Source of the DNA: Bdellovibrio bacteriovorus | Lineage (GTDB): Bacteria > Bdellovibrionota > Bdellovibrionia > Bdellovibrionales > Bdellovibrionaceae | Length of the DNA: 64,000 nt | Assembly (NCBI RefSeq): GCF_002208115.1 | Contig: NZ_CP020946.1 | Span: 248,001 to 312,000 of the forward strand | Direction of reading: 5' to 3' | Notes under the pieces: model-generated | What the model saw: the letters and a program-made list of their open reading frames with translations, nothing else | The model's database searches: none | Told to the model about the DNA's origin: nothing | Program-made: the position numbers and the translations under genes | Shown: positions 1 to 8,554 of the stretch, piece by piece | Layout of the letters: every line of letters begins with the position of its first letter | Numbering within the stretch: position 1 is the first letter of the stretch

Positions 1-248
1 CGGGAACGCTCTACGACTTCATGATAGATGGTTTTGTTTTCCCAGTTGGTTCCGTCAGGTCCATGCATGGTGTAAGCCCAGTGGCCGCCGGGGCGCAGGT
101 CCTTGCTGTGAGTGGTGATTGTGAATCCTCGCGGACCCCACCACTTGGCGACTTGATCAGGGTCCGTCCAGGCATCCCACACGGCCTTCACCGGAGCATC
201 GTAGATTCTGGTAATTTTAATTTCGTTGGATTTACTTTTTGCGGCCAT
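1..248 (-). CDS. SRPBCC/AHSA1-family protein (C-terminus beyond window edge)
   Basis: Reading the minus strand from the ATG at 248 gives an open frame to base 1 with no stop, so the gene is cut by the window edge. The visible 82 residues carry the AHSA1-type start of an SRPBCC domain: an ITRIYDAP strand, then a VWDAWTDPDQVAKWWGP helix and a GFTITTH strand. These small helix-grip proteins bind hydrophobic ligands; the ligand here is unknown. Its start overlaps the 3' end of the upstream ArsR gene by 17 bases, so the two are an operon and probably translationally coupled. ArsR plus SRPBCC is a recurrent pair in bacteria. Confidence 0.85.
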   Translation of the reverse strand, partial: MAAKSKSNEIKITRIYDAPVKAVWDAWTDPDQVAKWWGPRGFTITTHSKDLRPGGHWAYTMHGPDGTNWENKTIYHEVVERS

Positions 249-597
249 GTTTTTTCCCTTTCGGTTTTTCTTTCACAGTGACGGTTTTTAAGTAGGCATC
301 TAAGCGATCAAGGCTTTCTTCCCAGAAGACCCGGTATTGCTCCATCCAGTCGGCGACATCTTTTAAGCCGTCGCCATTCAATTTGCAGGGGCGCCACTGG
401 GCCTCTTTGGATTTCGTAATCAGGCCCGCTTTTTCCAGGACCTTCAGATGTTTGGTGACAGCAGGCAGGCTCATTTCCTTTAGAAATGGCTTTGCCAAAT
501 CCGATACATTGGCTTCACCTTTTGAAAGCTGAGCCAGCATCGCCCGGCGGGTCGGGTCGGCAAGGGCGGCAAAGGTCAGGCTAAGATGGTCTTGCAT
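232..597 (-). CDS. ArsR-family winged-helix repressor
   Basis: A 121-residue protein with the compact ArsR fold: FAALADPTRRAMLAQL at residues 9-24, then a helix-turn-helix with recognition helix SLPAVTKHLKVLEKAGLI at about 43-60, then a wing (WRPCKL). There is no clear metal-binding cysteine pair of the ArsR/SmtB type, so it probably senses something other than arsenic. This subgroup usually pairs with SRPBCC proteins, as here. An AGGTG ribosome site lies four bases before the ATG. An inverted repeat upstream (616-631) is a likely operator for self-regulation. The tail is lysine-rich (KEKPKGKKHGRKK). Confidence 0.88.
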   Translation of the reverse strand: MQDHLSLTFAALADPTRRAMLAQLSKGEANVSDLAKPFLKEMSLPAVTKHLKVLEKAGLITKSKEAQWRPCKLNGDGLKDVADWMEQYRVFWEESLDRLDAYLKTVTVKEKPKGKKHGRKK

Positions 598-615
598 AAT
601 ACACCTATCGGTTAA

Positions 616-631
616 TTAACTAATAAGTTAA
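616..631. promoter_or_regulatory. Candidate ArsR operator
   Basis: Perfect inverted repeat TTAAC-N6-GTTAA in an AT-rich stretch about 20 bases upstream of the ArsR start. Position and symmetry fit a dimeric winged-helix repressor that controls its own operon. Binding is inferred, not shown. Confidence 0.45.
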
Positions 632-746
632 ATATAAACCTCTGGAAAGGGTCTGTCAAATTTAGCCTTAAACCAAGTGATTTCAGTAAGTTATAAATAT
701 CACAAAAACGCGTGGCAAAGGCCCTGGTCTGTAATAGAACACAGCC

Positions 747-2090
747 ATGGTGAAAGTTTCCCGAATCCTGCATGCTGGTTACGTCTTTGAGTGCGAGGGC
801 ACGCGTGTGGCCTTTGATACGATCTTTGAAAATCCCTTCAGTCGTAATTGCCATGCATTTCCTGCGGTGGAATTTGATAAGGAGCAGATTCGGGATCTGA
901 AATTTTCCGCCGTTTTTATTTCACACTATCATGACGACCACTGTTCTTTGGACAGCTTGAACCTGCTGGATCGAAGCACGCCGATATACATGTACTGTGT
1001 TTTTGACGAGATCTTTGATTGGATTCGACAACTTGGGTTCACGAACGTGAACTCTTTGGCGCTGAATGTGCCAGTCAAGATCGGGGAATTTGAAATCATC
1101 CCGCGCCGGGCTTTGGATGCGGATGTGGATTCGTTGTTTCAGATCAAGGCCAAAGGTTTAAACATTCTGAATGTCGTGGATTCCTGGATTGACTACGACA
1201 CTTTGGATTTGTTGCGTGCCCAAGGTCCCTGGGACCTGATTATGTGGCCTTTTCAGACCATGCGGGAAATTGAAGTCATCGCCCCCAGAAGTGCGGCCCC
1301 GTCCGATGGTTTGATCCCAAAAGAATGGGCCGAACAGCTTAAGGCACTTAATCCCCGTTTTGTGATCCCAAGCTCTTGTCAGTTTTCGATGGAAAGCTGG
1401 TCTTGGTATAATCATGCCTTTTTCCCTGTGTCCTATGCCGGATTTCAAAAGCAGCTAAAGGACCTTTTGCCACAAGCGCAGGTGGTCCGCTTGAATCCGT
1501 CCTGCAGTGTAATACTGAATGGGGAAGGTGTGAGCCCGGCCGCGGCGCTGCCTTGGATTAAACCAGTGGGACCGCAGGATGTTGACTATGACTATCAGCC
1601 GAAACTGGTTCCGCCTAAAACCGCAGAAATCGCCAAGCGCTTTCCGGCTCTGACGGCGGAACAATTCCGCCGTGTGATTGAATACTGCCAGTCAGACCTT
1701 TTGGAAAAGTACCGTTCAATGGGTCCCCCGGAAGATGTCTATTTCGAAAATCCTCGTCTGTGGCGACTTTCCGTTTTTGATCACCAAGGTCAGGGTCAGG
1801 AATTCTTGTATCAGGTCCACGGGGCCGAGATCGAAACGCGGACCGCTGCCACCGAAGACATTGGCTGGACGACGGAAGTGTCTCTTTACAAGCTGCATGC
1901 GGCCTTGCAGGCAGGCGAGACCCTGACATCCATGTACATGCGGATTAACGATTATGATTTTGCACCCGAACTAAGTTCCGCTGTGGCTGAAGTGGACGTC
2001 GTGGAAGATCCGCTGGTGCGCTGCCTGTTCAACGGTGTCTTTGGGGCTTACCAACTGGCACAACTTCGTCGTCTGACAGGATGTCAGTGA
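747..2090 (+). CDS. Metallo-beta-lactamase-fold hydrolase
   Basis: A 447-residue cytosolic protein without a signal peptide. The N-terminal half has the MBL metal-binding motif H60-x-H62-x-D64-H65 (SHYHDDHC) after a typical beta-strand (KFSAVFIS), followed by further MBL-like segments (NVVDSW, DLIMWPF, VIPSSCQF). The last ~170 residues (from about PQDVDYDYQPK) do not look like MBL fold and may form a separate domain. UlaG-like or related metal-dependent hydrolases are the nearest description; the substrate is unknown. The start is uncertain: a GTG follows the ATG directly and no strong ribosome site is visible. The gene is divergent from the ArsR operon and appears monocistronic. Confidence 0.75.
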   Translation: MVKVSRILHAGYVFECEGTRVAFDTIFENPFSRNCHAFPAVEFDKEQIRDLKFSAVFISHYHDDHCSLDSLNLLDRSTPIYMYCVFDEIFDWIRQLGFTNVNSLALNVPVKIGEFEIIPRRALDADVDSLFQIKAKGLNILNVVDSWIDYDTLDLLRAQGPWDLIMWPFQTMREIEVIAPRSAAPSDGLIPKEWAEQLKALNPRFVIPSSCQFSMESWSWYNHAFFPVSYAGFQKQLKDLLPQAQVVRLNPSCSVILNGEGVSPAAALPWIKPVGPQDVDYDYQPKLVPPKTAEIAKRFPALTAEQFRRVIEYCQSDLLEKYRSMGPPEDVYFENPRLWRLSVFDHQGQGQEFLYQVHGAEIETRTAATEDIGWTTEVSLYKLHAALQAGETLTSMYMRINDYDFAPELSSAVAEVDVVEDPLVRCLFNGVFGAYQLAQLRRLTGCQ

Positions 2091-2150
2091 ACAGAGCTTT
2101 AATCCGTTCTATCCATTGACTGATGTTTACAGCAATTCTAAAACTGATAT

Positions 2151-3119
2151 GTGCTTAAACGTCTGATAACCTCTTTTATTTTTTTGCTGGCGCTGCAACC
2201 CTGTTGGGGTGGTCCGCTGGGAACCATTCCAACAATTGAAGAAGACAATCTGCGACTGATCTTCGATTTTCGATCGGACCTTTGGTCTTCGCCCTACACC
2301 TACAAAGATTCACCCGTGCGAATCGTGGGTGGAGACATCCGAATTCCCATTTATAAAAGCGAAACCTGGAGCGCATCAGCCCGCATATTCGACGAGAACC
2401 TTCAGTTGGGCCGGGCCCAGTTCAATCTTGGTGGAGAAAACATCTTCATTGGAACCGCCCTGCAGAATCAGGGCATGGGCTTTGGTGTGCGAAAAGTTTT
2501 CGCCAGCGGCAGCATGATGAGTGTTTTTGCCTCTTATGCCACCGCGAGCGATGTTCCCTGGGGTGCCCCACGCAATGACTACTTTGACGGGACGATTTCC
2601 TACCGAATGGTGACAGGCAAAGACTATCATTGGATCTTTGCGGTGAATCAGTCGGACAATCGTGGGATTTACAATGGCATGCCGTATCCGTTCATTGGGG
2701 TGGTCCAGGATATCTGGCCGGGCTTTCGTTTCAGTTTGGGGCTGCCTTTCCTGATGCTGGAATGGGGGGCTGGTGAAGAGTGGGTGACAAACTTCAGCCT
2801 GACTCCATTTGGCGTTAGATTGGCTACCAGCAAGCAGATGGATCATGGCTTCGTCTTCCAGGCCAGGACTGCACTGACGGTGCGGTCCTATATGTTTGAC
2901 ACTCGCAAAGACAACGCCGACCGCTTGTATTATCAAGAGATATTCGCCGAAGGAGCGTTGAAAAAGTTCGTGACCCCTCAGACCGGTATTTCTTTTGCTT
3001 TGGGGGCGGCGGTGGATCGTCGTTTGTATGAATCCGAACGTATTTATGTTCCAAATTCGAAAGTGACCACGATCAAAAATGACTTCTATGGCCGTCTGGG
3101 CGTGGAGTTCAGATTATGA
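2151..3119 (+). CDS. Exported protein, probable outer-membrane beta-barrel type
   Basis: A 322-residue protein starting with GTG, with a signal peptide (LKRLITSFIFLLALQPCWG). The mature part has alternating, aromatic-rich beta segments (YTYKDSPVRIVGG, WSASARIFDENL, FIGTALQNQGMGFGV) and ends in GRLGVEFRL, the terminal pattern of an outer-membrane beta-barrel. No named family was recognised. The stop overlaps the next start by four bases (ATGA), so it heads a three-gene operon with a phosphoesterase lipoprotein and another small exported beta-rich protein. Confidence 0.65.
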   Translation: MLKRLITSFIFLLALQPCWGGPLGTIPTIEEDNLRLIFDFRSDLWSSPYTYKDSPVRIVGGDIRIPIYKSETWSASARIFDENLQLGRAQFNLGGENIFIGTALQNQGMGFGVRKVFASGSMMSVFASYATASDVPWGAPRNDYFDGTISYRMVTGKDYHWIFAVNQSDNRGIYNGMPYPFIGVVQDIWPGFRFSLGLPFLMLEWGAGEEWVTNFSLTPFGVRLATSKQMDHGFVFQARTALTVRSYMFDTRKDNADRLYYQEIFAEGALKKFVTPQTGISFALGAAVDRRLYESERIYVPNSKVTTIKNDFYGRLGVEFRL

Positions 3120-3928
3120 TGAAGTGGGCATTCTATCTTTCCGCATTTGTCCTGACCAGTTCCTGCGCGCCGTTCGTGGATTCACCTTTTTCTGACAATC
3201 TGCTGCGCCCTGAGCGTAATTTGAACGAAGTCGCCATCAGCCGCTTGGGGGACATCGAGGGCGACGGAGTCATTCGCATCGGTGTTTACTCTGATTCGCA
3301 TCAGAACTACAAGGCTACGGACAAAATGGCCTATCAGATGAATCAGGCCACCGATCTTGATTTTGTAGCAGGTTTGGGGGATTTCACCAACTCTGCCTAC
3401 AACCTGGAATACGATGAATTTATGGAAGCCATCGGGCGCCTGGATCAGATCAATATCAATGCGGTGGGAAATCACGATTCCATCGGGGCAGGCCCGGAGC
3501 TTTATCGCAAGGCTTTTGGCAAATCGAATTTCTATTTCGAGTCCGCGACCTACAGATATATCTTCTTCAATTCCAACAACCTGGAAAACCCGGCTGAATT
3601 CGATCCGCGGTGGCTTAAGGACCGGGTGGATGAAACCGGCAAGAACATCATGATCTTTTCGCATGTGCAGTTGCGCGATAACGAGCGCTATTTCAACGAC
3701 GATGCCACGATTCTGGGTTATGTGATCGAACACCCCAGAGTGAAGGTGATTTTTAATGGTCACAACCACGTCTATGATCTGTCGAAAGATCACGACACCA
3801 TCATGATGCAATGTGGGCGTGTTGCAGGGGATGATGGCACCCATTGGCTGACGATCACCGTGCAGGGCGGACAGTTCTGTGTGAAACGTATGGATACAGG
3901 AGTCACCACATGCGAAAACATCAAGTAG
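3116..3928 (+). CDS. Calcineurin-like metallophosphoesterase lipoprotein
   Basis: A 270-residue protein with a lipoprotein signal (MMKWAFYLSAFVLTSSCAP), giving a lipidated Cys near residue 17. The dimetal phosphoesterase blocks appear in order: D-x-H in VYSDSHQN, GLGDFTN, GNHDS, an FSH segment and NGHNH. These are the usual metal and phosphate ligands of calcineurin-like enzymes, so catalysis is probable; the phosphorylated substrate (nucleotide, lipid or sugar) cannot be told. The export signal puts it in the periplasm or anchored to a membrane. It overlaps both neighbours (4 bases upstream, 19 downstream). Confidence 0.85.
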   Translation: MMKWAFYLSAFVLTSSCAPFVDSPFSDNLLRPERNLNEVAISRLGDIEGDGVIRIGVYSDSHQNYKATDKMAYQMNQATDLDFVAGLGDFTNSAYNLEYDEFMEAIGRLDQININAVGNHDSIGAGPELYRKAFGKSNFYFESATYRYIFFNSNNLENPAEFDPRWLKDRVDETGKNIMIFSHVQLRDNERYFNDDATILGYVIEHPRVKVIFNGHNHVYDLSKDHDTIMMQCGRVAGDDGTHWLTITVQGGQFCVKRMDTGVTTCENIK

Positions 3929-4446
3929 GTCTTTTCGTGGCGATGTTGCTGCTGGGTCTTTCGGCGCAAGCCGGAGACTGGCGTGCGGTTGTGGAGCGAG
4001 CAGGCTTCATGGGTACAGTGGCGGCGGGCTTTAGTTACGAGTGGGAGCCTGAACATGCGGTGGATCTGTCCCTGGGGGCTTACCCGCTGGATGATCAGAC
4101 CTATTACCAGACAAATTTTGTCTATCGGTATTCCCGCTGGACCAGTCCGGTGGGGGAGGACATGTGGCGGCCGCTGCAGTTTGGCTTCTTCATGGCGTAC
4201 TCTCTGGATCAGGAGCATTACTTTATGAAGTCCCCGGATAAGTATCCGTATCCGGAATACTATGACTGGACCGCTCTTCGTTATGGACTGGAGTTTGGAA
4301 CAACTTACACCTTTATGCCCAGCCGAATCGGGCTGGCTTATCGCATTCGTATTTTTGATAATGGGGTGATTGCGTTGTTCAATAATTCCAATCGCGACCT
4401 GCAGTATTACGTGTCTTCAGGATTCTCGCTTCAGTATTTGTTTTAG
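3910..4446 (+). CDS. Small exported beta-rich protein
   Basis: 178 residues from the ATG at 3910, chosen because it opens a clean signal peptide (MRKHQVGLFVAMLLLGLSAQAG); the frame is open further upstream but without export character. The mature part is rich in aromatic residues with beta-strand periodicity (YYQTNFVYRYSRW, LEFGTTYTFMP) and ends YYVSSGFSLQYLF, with a C-terminal Phe typical of outer-membrane barrels. At about 155 mature residues it could form a small eight-strand barrel. Third gene of the envelope operon; starts inside the 3' end of the phosphoesterase gene. Confidence 0.65.
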   Translation: MRKHQVGLFVAMLLLGLSAQAGDWRAVVERAGFMGTVAAGFSYEWEPEHAVDLSLGAYPLDDQTYYQTNFVYRYSRWTSPVGEDMWRPLQFGFFMAYSLDQEHYFMKSPDKYPYPEYYDWTALRYGLEFGTTYTFMPSRIGLAYRIRIFDNGVIALFNNSNRDLQYYVSSGFSLQYLF

Positions 4447-4451
4447 AAAGT

Positions 4452-4486
4452 GGCTGAAAGGTTGACAGATTTTTTGTCTTTCAGCC
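4452..4486. other. Inverted repeat downstream of the envelope operon
   Basis: A nine-base inverted repeat (GGCTGAAAG / CTTTCAGCC) around a 17-base T-rich spacer, six bases past the operon's last stop. It may act in transcript ending or stability, but it lacks the T-run of a classical terminator. Confidence 0.35.
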
Positions 4487-4592
4487 GGGACGTCCTGTTT
4501 AAAAACGAGATTCGCACGCAATGCCACGATCCGATTGAGAATTAATCCTTTTCACGAAAAAAATTTGTCAGAATGGATCCAGGAGATTCCTC

Positions 4593-5483
4593 ATGGATCA
4601 AAGAGCCGCGCCAGTTCTGGGCGCCATAGATGACTGCATCGAAAAGTTCGCCGCAGAAAGAAAGCAGCACATTGCCCCCTTCATTGAAAAGCATTTTTCC
4701 GTGTCTGAAACAATCCGGATTCAGAAAAGGCATCTGCCTCTGGATCTGCTGTTAAGTCCGGTGAATGCCCTCTGGTCGATTCCCTATCTGATGCTAAAAA
4801 AAGCTGTAGAGACTTCCGACAAAATGGGCTGGCCGGCGCTAAATCCTCTGATCGACATTCTTCCGGCAAGTTTTAAAACGGGCTATCAAAAGGACATCGA
4901 AAAGCTGATTGCAACAGAACTTGTGGGTGAAGACATCCTGATGGACTGTCTGCGCAAGGATGCCGTGCTGGGGCCGATGCTGGCGTCGGGGGCGGTTGAG
5001 CTGAATCAACGCAAGATCCGCAGTGAAGTGCTGAAAGAGATTGAAAAGTACACCTCCAGTCAGGCCATGATCAATGATATCTGCAGTTCTCTTCTGACTC
5101 TGGCGGCAGGATGGATTTATTTCGGAGACAAATCGCTGGGGGTCATGGGAATAGGAAGCAAGATTGCCCGTCAGATGGCCCGCGAAAAGGCGTCGTCGAA
5201 CTTTTTCCTGGGTGAAAAAGTGGGGTCGGTGTTTTATGGAGTTTTTCCTCCGGCGCCCACAAATACCCAGGTGGTGCTGGCGACTCTGGCGGTGGGAACA
5301 CTGCTGACGGCCTGCAGTTTGGTGGTCAGTGTTTTGAGTGACCCCGCCCGCAAACGTTTCGGCCTGCATGATAAAAAGCTTCATGCTCTGGTGGACAATC
5401 TGGAGGAAAGACTCTTTATTGCCTTAAAAAAAGACCTGAAGAGTCATATCCGCCAGTCTGCCCCCATGAAGCAGGCAAGTTGA
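4593..5483 (+). CDS. Hypothetical protein with two hydrophobic segments
   Basis: 296 residues starting at an ATG eight bases after GGAG. There is no signal peptide; the N-terminus is helical (CIEKFAAERKQHIAPFIEKHFS). Two stretches could enter a membrane: around SSLLTLAAGWIYFG and TQVVLATLAVGTLLTACSLVVSVLS. Between them lies a basic helix, and the C-terminus is helical and lysine-rich. The overall pattern resembles uncharacterised proteobacterial proteins, but no family with known function was recognised. It ends directly against the stop of the convergent CoA-binding gene. Confidence 0.7.
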   Translation: MDQRAAPVLGAIDDCIEKFAAERKQHIAPFIEKHFSVSETIRIQKRHLPLDLLLSPVNALWSIPYLMLKKAVETSDKMGWPALNPLIDILPASFKTGYQKDIEKLIATELVGEDILMDCLRKDAVLGPMLASGAVELNQRKIRSEVLKEIEKYTSSQAMINDICSSLLTLAAGWIYFGDKSLGVMGIGSKIARQMAREKASSNFFLGEKVGSVFYGVFPPAPTNTQVVLATLAVGTLLTACSLVVSVLSDPARKRFGLHDKKLHALVDNLEERLFIALKKDLKSHIRQSAPMKQAS

Positions 5484-5894
5484 TCAGAAGTATTTTTTAT
5501 GTTCGATGATCAGGCAGCGGTTGGAAACGACTTTGAGACCCGCTTTTTCAGCGCGGGCTTCCGCCTCGGGGTTGGTAATCCCCAACTGCAGCCATAACAC
5601 TTCCACTCCACCAACAGCCAAGGCTTCATCGACGACTTCGTCGATGCGGTCCGAACTGCGAAAGACATCCACAAACTTGCGATACTCCGCCGGAACTTCA
5701 GCAAGACTGTTATAGATTTTAAATCCTCCGGCTTCATGTTTTTTGGGGTAAGTTCCCACCATGTCCCAGCCATGGTCACGCATGTAAGCCGGAACATAGT
5801 GGCTGGCTTTCGTGGCATCAGGGCTTAGACCATAGACGGAAAATTTTTTGTACTTTTCCAGCAGGGCTTTGAATTCGCTGTCTTTGACATTCAT
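5484..5894 (-). CDS. CoA-binding domain protein (YccU-like)
   Basis: 136 residues from the ATG at 5894, which sits behind a GAGGTG site. The protein is a single Rossmann-like CoA-binding domain: FSVYGLSPDATKASHYVPAYMRDHGWDMVGTYPK at the N-terminus, then a DVFRSSDRIDEVVDEAL helix and EVLWLQLGITNPEAEARAEKAGLKVVSNRC, the order seen in the small YccU family. These resemble the CoA-binding part of succinyl-CoA synthetase; the physiological role is unsettled. The frame extends about 30 residues upstream of the chosen start, but that stretch looks non-coding. Confidence 0.85.
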   Translation of the reverse strand: MNVKDSEFKALLEKYKKFSVYGLSPDATKASHYVPAYMRDHGWDMVGTYPKKHEAGGFKIYNSLAEVPAEYRKFVDVFRSSDRIDEVVDEALAVGGVEVLWLQLGITNPEAEARAEKAGLKVVSNRCLIIEHKKYF

Positions 5895-6087
5895 TAGGGC
5901 ACCTCGGGTTGTATCCATTATGTTCAGCGAGCGACGCTTTAAGTTCAAGCATTCAGAGGGAATTTCGTGCAATAACAGCATGCAATCTCTGTGCGTACTT
6001 TGTTTTAATCAAACATCTTGATTAAGTTTATCGATTTTTAAAATGAACTGCCCTGAGCTACATTGGATTTATCAGGAGGCAGAAAAT

Positions 6088-6363
6088 ATGAAATGTCCAA
6101 ACTGTAAAGAACCAAATCTGGTGATCTCTGAACGCAAAGGGATTGAAATTGACTATTGCCCTGAGTGCCGCGGCATCTGGCTGGATCGCGGCGAGCTTGA
6201 TAAGATCATCGAAAGATCCGCAGAATACGAGGCGGCTCCAAAACGCGAAGAGGTTGTTCAACATCAACAACCCCCTCAATATCAGCAGCAGCATCAGCAG
6301 CCCTATCAGTATCAGAAACCTTACAAACGCAGAAAATCATTCCTGGAAGAACTGTTCGACTAG
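6088..6363 (+). CDS. TFIIB-type zinc-ribbon protein
   Basis: 91 residues. The ATG at 6088 is fixed by an AGGAGG site at 6074-6079. Residues 1-45 form a zf-TFIIB zinc ribbon: CPNC at the start and CPEC before RGIWLDRGELDKII, which is diagnostic of the family. A glutamine/tyrosine-rich linker follows (many QQ and YQ pairs, residues about 60-80) and a basic tail (KPYKRRKSFLEELFD). Proteins of this type are widespread and of unknown function, possibly nucleic-acid or protein binding. The stop overlaps the stop of the convergent MFS gene by three bases. Confidence 0.85.
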   Translation: MKCPNCKEPNLVISERKGIEIDYCPECRGIWLDRGELDKIIERSAEYEAAPKREEVVQHQQPPQYQQQHQQPYQYQKPYKRRKSFLEELFD

Positions 6364-7550
6364 GACTTCTTTTCCGTAAGGAAGTAAGCAAAGGCGAGGG
6401 CTGGCATCAGGAACCCCACCCACGATGTCAGCTCCCAGCCGCCACGGGCATACGCCCACGCACCCAGTGTAGATCCCACCGCTCCTCCCACAAAAATCGT
6501 CGCGATAAAGAGTCCGTTCAAACGACTGCGGTATTCCGCATTTAGTGAGAAAATCGCTCTTTGACCCATCACCAGGTTGGCGGTGATGCCTGCATCCAGC
6601 AGGATTGCGGAAATCACCAGCGCGGCCAATGAAGCCGTAGAACCACCGTCAAAGAAGTGACTTAACAAAAATGAAAAGGCCGAAACCGTCATGGCAATCA
6701 TGGTCGCTATGCGGCTGTGACCTTTGTCGGCGGCTTTACCGGCAATGGGTGCAATCACCGCTCCGGAAACTCCGACCAATGCAAAGATCGCAATGGCTGA
6801 CTGGGACAGGTTGAACTTCGGCCCGGCCAGCAGCAGGGGACTTGCGGTCCAGAACAGACAGAATGCTCCAAACATAAAGGCCTGATAGGCGCCACGACGG
6901 CGGACCACCGGTGTTTCAACAAACAGTCTTCCCATGGATTTCAGCAGATCAAAATAGTGGATGTTTTTATTCTCGGGATGACGTTCCGGCATCACTTTAT
7001 AAAGAATGATGGCAAGGACCGTCATCAGTGCGGCAGACAGAACAAAAACCGCATGCCACGAAAATAAATCCGTCAGCAGGCTTGAGACCGGACGGGACAG
7101 CATAATCCCGATCATCAATCCGCTCATCAGGCTGCCAACGACCTGACCTCGTTTTACTTCCGGGGCAAAGTGCGCCGTGTAGGGCACAAGAATTTGCACG
7201 GTCGAAGCCCCAAGTCCGGTGGCGAACGCGGCGATAAAGTAAGGCGTCAGTTGCGAGGCAAACGCCAGGCCCAGAACACCCAGTACTGCAATCCCAATCA
7301 TGGTCAGAACCAGACGGCGATTTTCGATGATGTCACCCAAAGGCACAATCAGCAAAACTCCCAGTCCATATCCGATCTGAGTAAGGGTCACGACAAGACC
7401 GGCAGCGCTGGGATCCAGTCCCAAAGCCTGACTGATCATGGCGGTGATGGGTTGAGCATAATATAAGTTGGCAACAATGATTCCGACGGCAGCCATCAGA
7501 AGCAGGACCAACCCGCGAGTTAAAGTCGGGTGTACAGTGTCCGTTTTCAT
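6360..7550 (-). CDS. MFS transporter
   Basis: 396 residues from the ATG at 7550, with about 12 hydrophobic helices. The loop between helices 2 and 3 has GDIIENRRLVL, a variant of the MFS signature G-D-x-x-x-x-R-R, and the second half repeats the pattern (GKAADKGHSRIATM). It resembles small-molecule efflux permeases of the arabinose-efflux/YnfM type; the substrate is unknown. It shares an intergenic region of about 200 bases with the divergent aldo/keto reductase. Confidence 0.85.
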   Translation of the reverse strand: MKTDTVHPTLTRGLVLLLMAAVGIIVANLYYAQPITAMISQALGLDPSAAGLVVTLTQIGYGLGVLLIVPLGDIIENRRLVLTMIGIAVLGVLGLAFASQLTPYFIAAFATGLGASTVQILVPYTAHFAPEVKRGQVVGSLMSGLMIGIMLSRPVSSLLTDLFSWHAVFVLSAALMTVLAIILYKVMPERHPENKNIHYFDLLKSMGRLFVETPVVRRRGAYQAFMFGAFCLFWTASPLLLAGPKFNLSQSAIAIFALVGVSGAVIAPIAGKAADKGHSRIATMIAMTVSAFSFLLSHFFDGGSTASLAALVISAILLDAGITANLVMGQRAIFSLNAEYRSRLNGLFIATIFVGGAVGSTLGAWAYARGGWELTSWVGFLMPALAFAYFLTEKKS

Positions 7551-7747
7551 ATTTCCGAAGCTACGCCTGTCTATGCGATTGCGCAAGGTCAGTGATGAAA
7601 GCCGACTTGTGCTCGGTATTCACTAAGGATTGCTAAATGGATTATTGATTTCAAGTCAAAGATCAATTGCGGTTTTAGGTCTGAATCAGCAACAGTGAAA
7701 ATGTTAGATTAGCCTTATCAAAACGTATCTTTGATGAGGAGAACTCT

Positions 7748-8536
7748 ATGAAAATGCCACAAATCGGACTTGGAACCTTTCGCTTAAAAGGCGCCGACGC
7801 CGAAAACTCAGTAAGAATGGGACTGGAGCTGGGCTATCGCCATATCGACACGGCTCAGATCTATGACAATGAAACCGAAGTGGGGAAGGTGCTGACAGAA
7901 AGCGGGATACCCCGCGCTGACGTGTTTTTGACCACCAAAATCTGGACAGAGAATCTGTCCAAAGCAAGTCTGATTCCAAGCTTGAAGGAAAGTCTTCAGA
8001 AGCTGCAAACAGACTATGTGGATTTGGTGTTGATTCACTGGCCATCTCCGGAAGGAAAAGTTCCCTTGGCCGAGACTTTGGAAGCCCTGATGCAGGCAAA
8101 GTCCCTGGGGTTGAGCAAAGAGATCGGGGTTTCCAACTTCCCGATCAGTGAAATGAAGAAGGCTGTTGAAATTGTCGGGGCCAAGAACATATTCACCAAT
8201 CAGATCGAGGTTCATCCGTATCTGCAAAACCGAAAGCTGGTTGATTACCTGCAGTCGGTGGGTGTGACCGTAACGGCCTATATGCCGCTGGCTTATGGGA
8301 AAGTCATGAAAGATGAAACACTGCTGAAGATCGCAAGCCGACATGGAATGACACCGGCGGATGTGGTTTTGTCCTGGCTGATGGATCAGGAAATGGTGGT
8401 CATTCCCTCTTCGACCAAAAAACAGAATCTGCAGGCACGCCGGGGGCTTTTGACTGCGGAAGAAAAAGAACTGATTGCCAGCCTGAACTCGGGGGAACGA
8501 CTGGCGAATCCGGCTTTTGCGCCGGCGTGGGATTAA
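7748..8536 (+). CDS. Aldo/keto reductase
   Basis: 262 residues, the usual length for the DkgA/DkgB type. The catalytic tetrad is complete: D34 and Y39 in HIDTAQIYDNE, K64 in LTTKIW and H97 in LIHWPSP. The C-terminal NADPH-binding motif is present (VVIPSSTKKQNL). It should reduce carbonyls (methylglyoxal, keto sugars or other aldehydes) with NADPH in the cytosol. A GAGGAG site precedes the ATG. Monocistronic, divergent from the MFS transporter and convergent with the SRPBCC/VOC pair. Confidence 0.92.
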   Translation: MKMPQIGLGTFRLKGADAENSVRMGLELGYRHIDTAQIYDNETEVGKVLTESGIPRADVFLTTKIWTENLSKASLIPSLKESLQKLQTDYVDLVLIHWPSPEGKVPLAETLEALMQAKSLGLSKEIGVSNFPISEMKKAVEIVGAKNIFTNQIEVHPYLQNRKLVDYLQSVGVTVTAYMPLAYGKVMKDETLLKIASRHGMTPADVVLSWLMDQEMVVIPSSTKKQNLQARRGLLTAEEKELIASLNSGERLANPAFAPAWD

Positions 8537-8554
8537 TGCGGGTTCTTGCCTCGC

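Noticed and set aside
5895-5981. N-terminal extension of the CoA-binding protein
   Set aside because: The extra 29 codons precede a good GAGGTG site and do not resemble the family's N-terminus.
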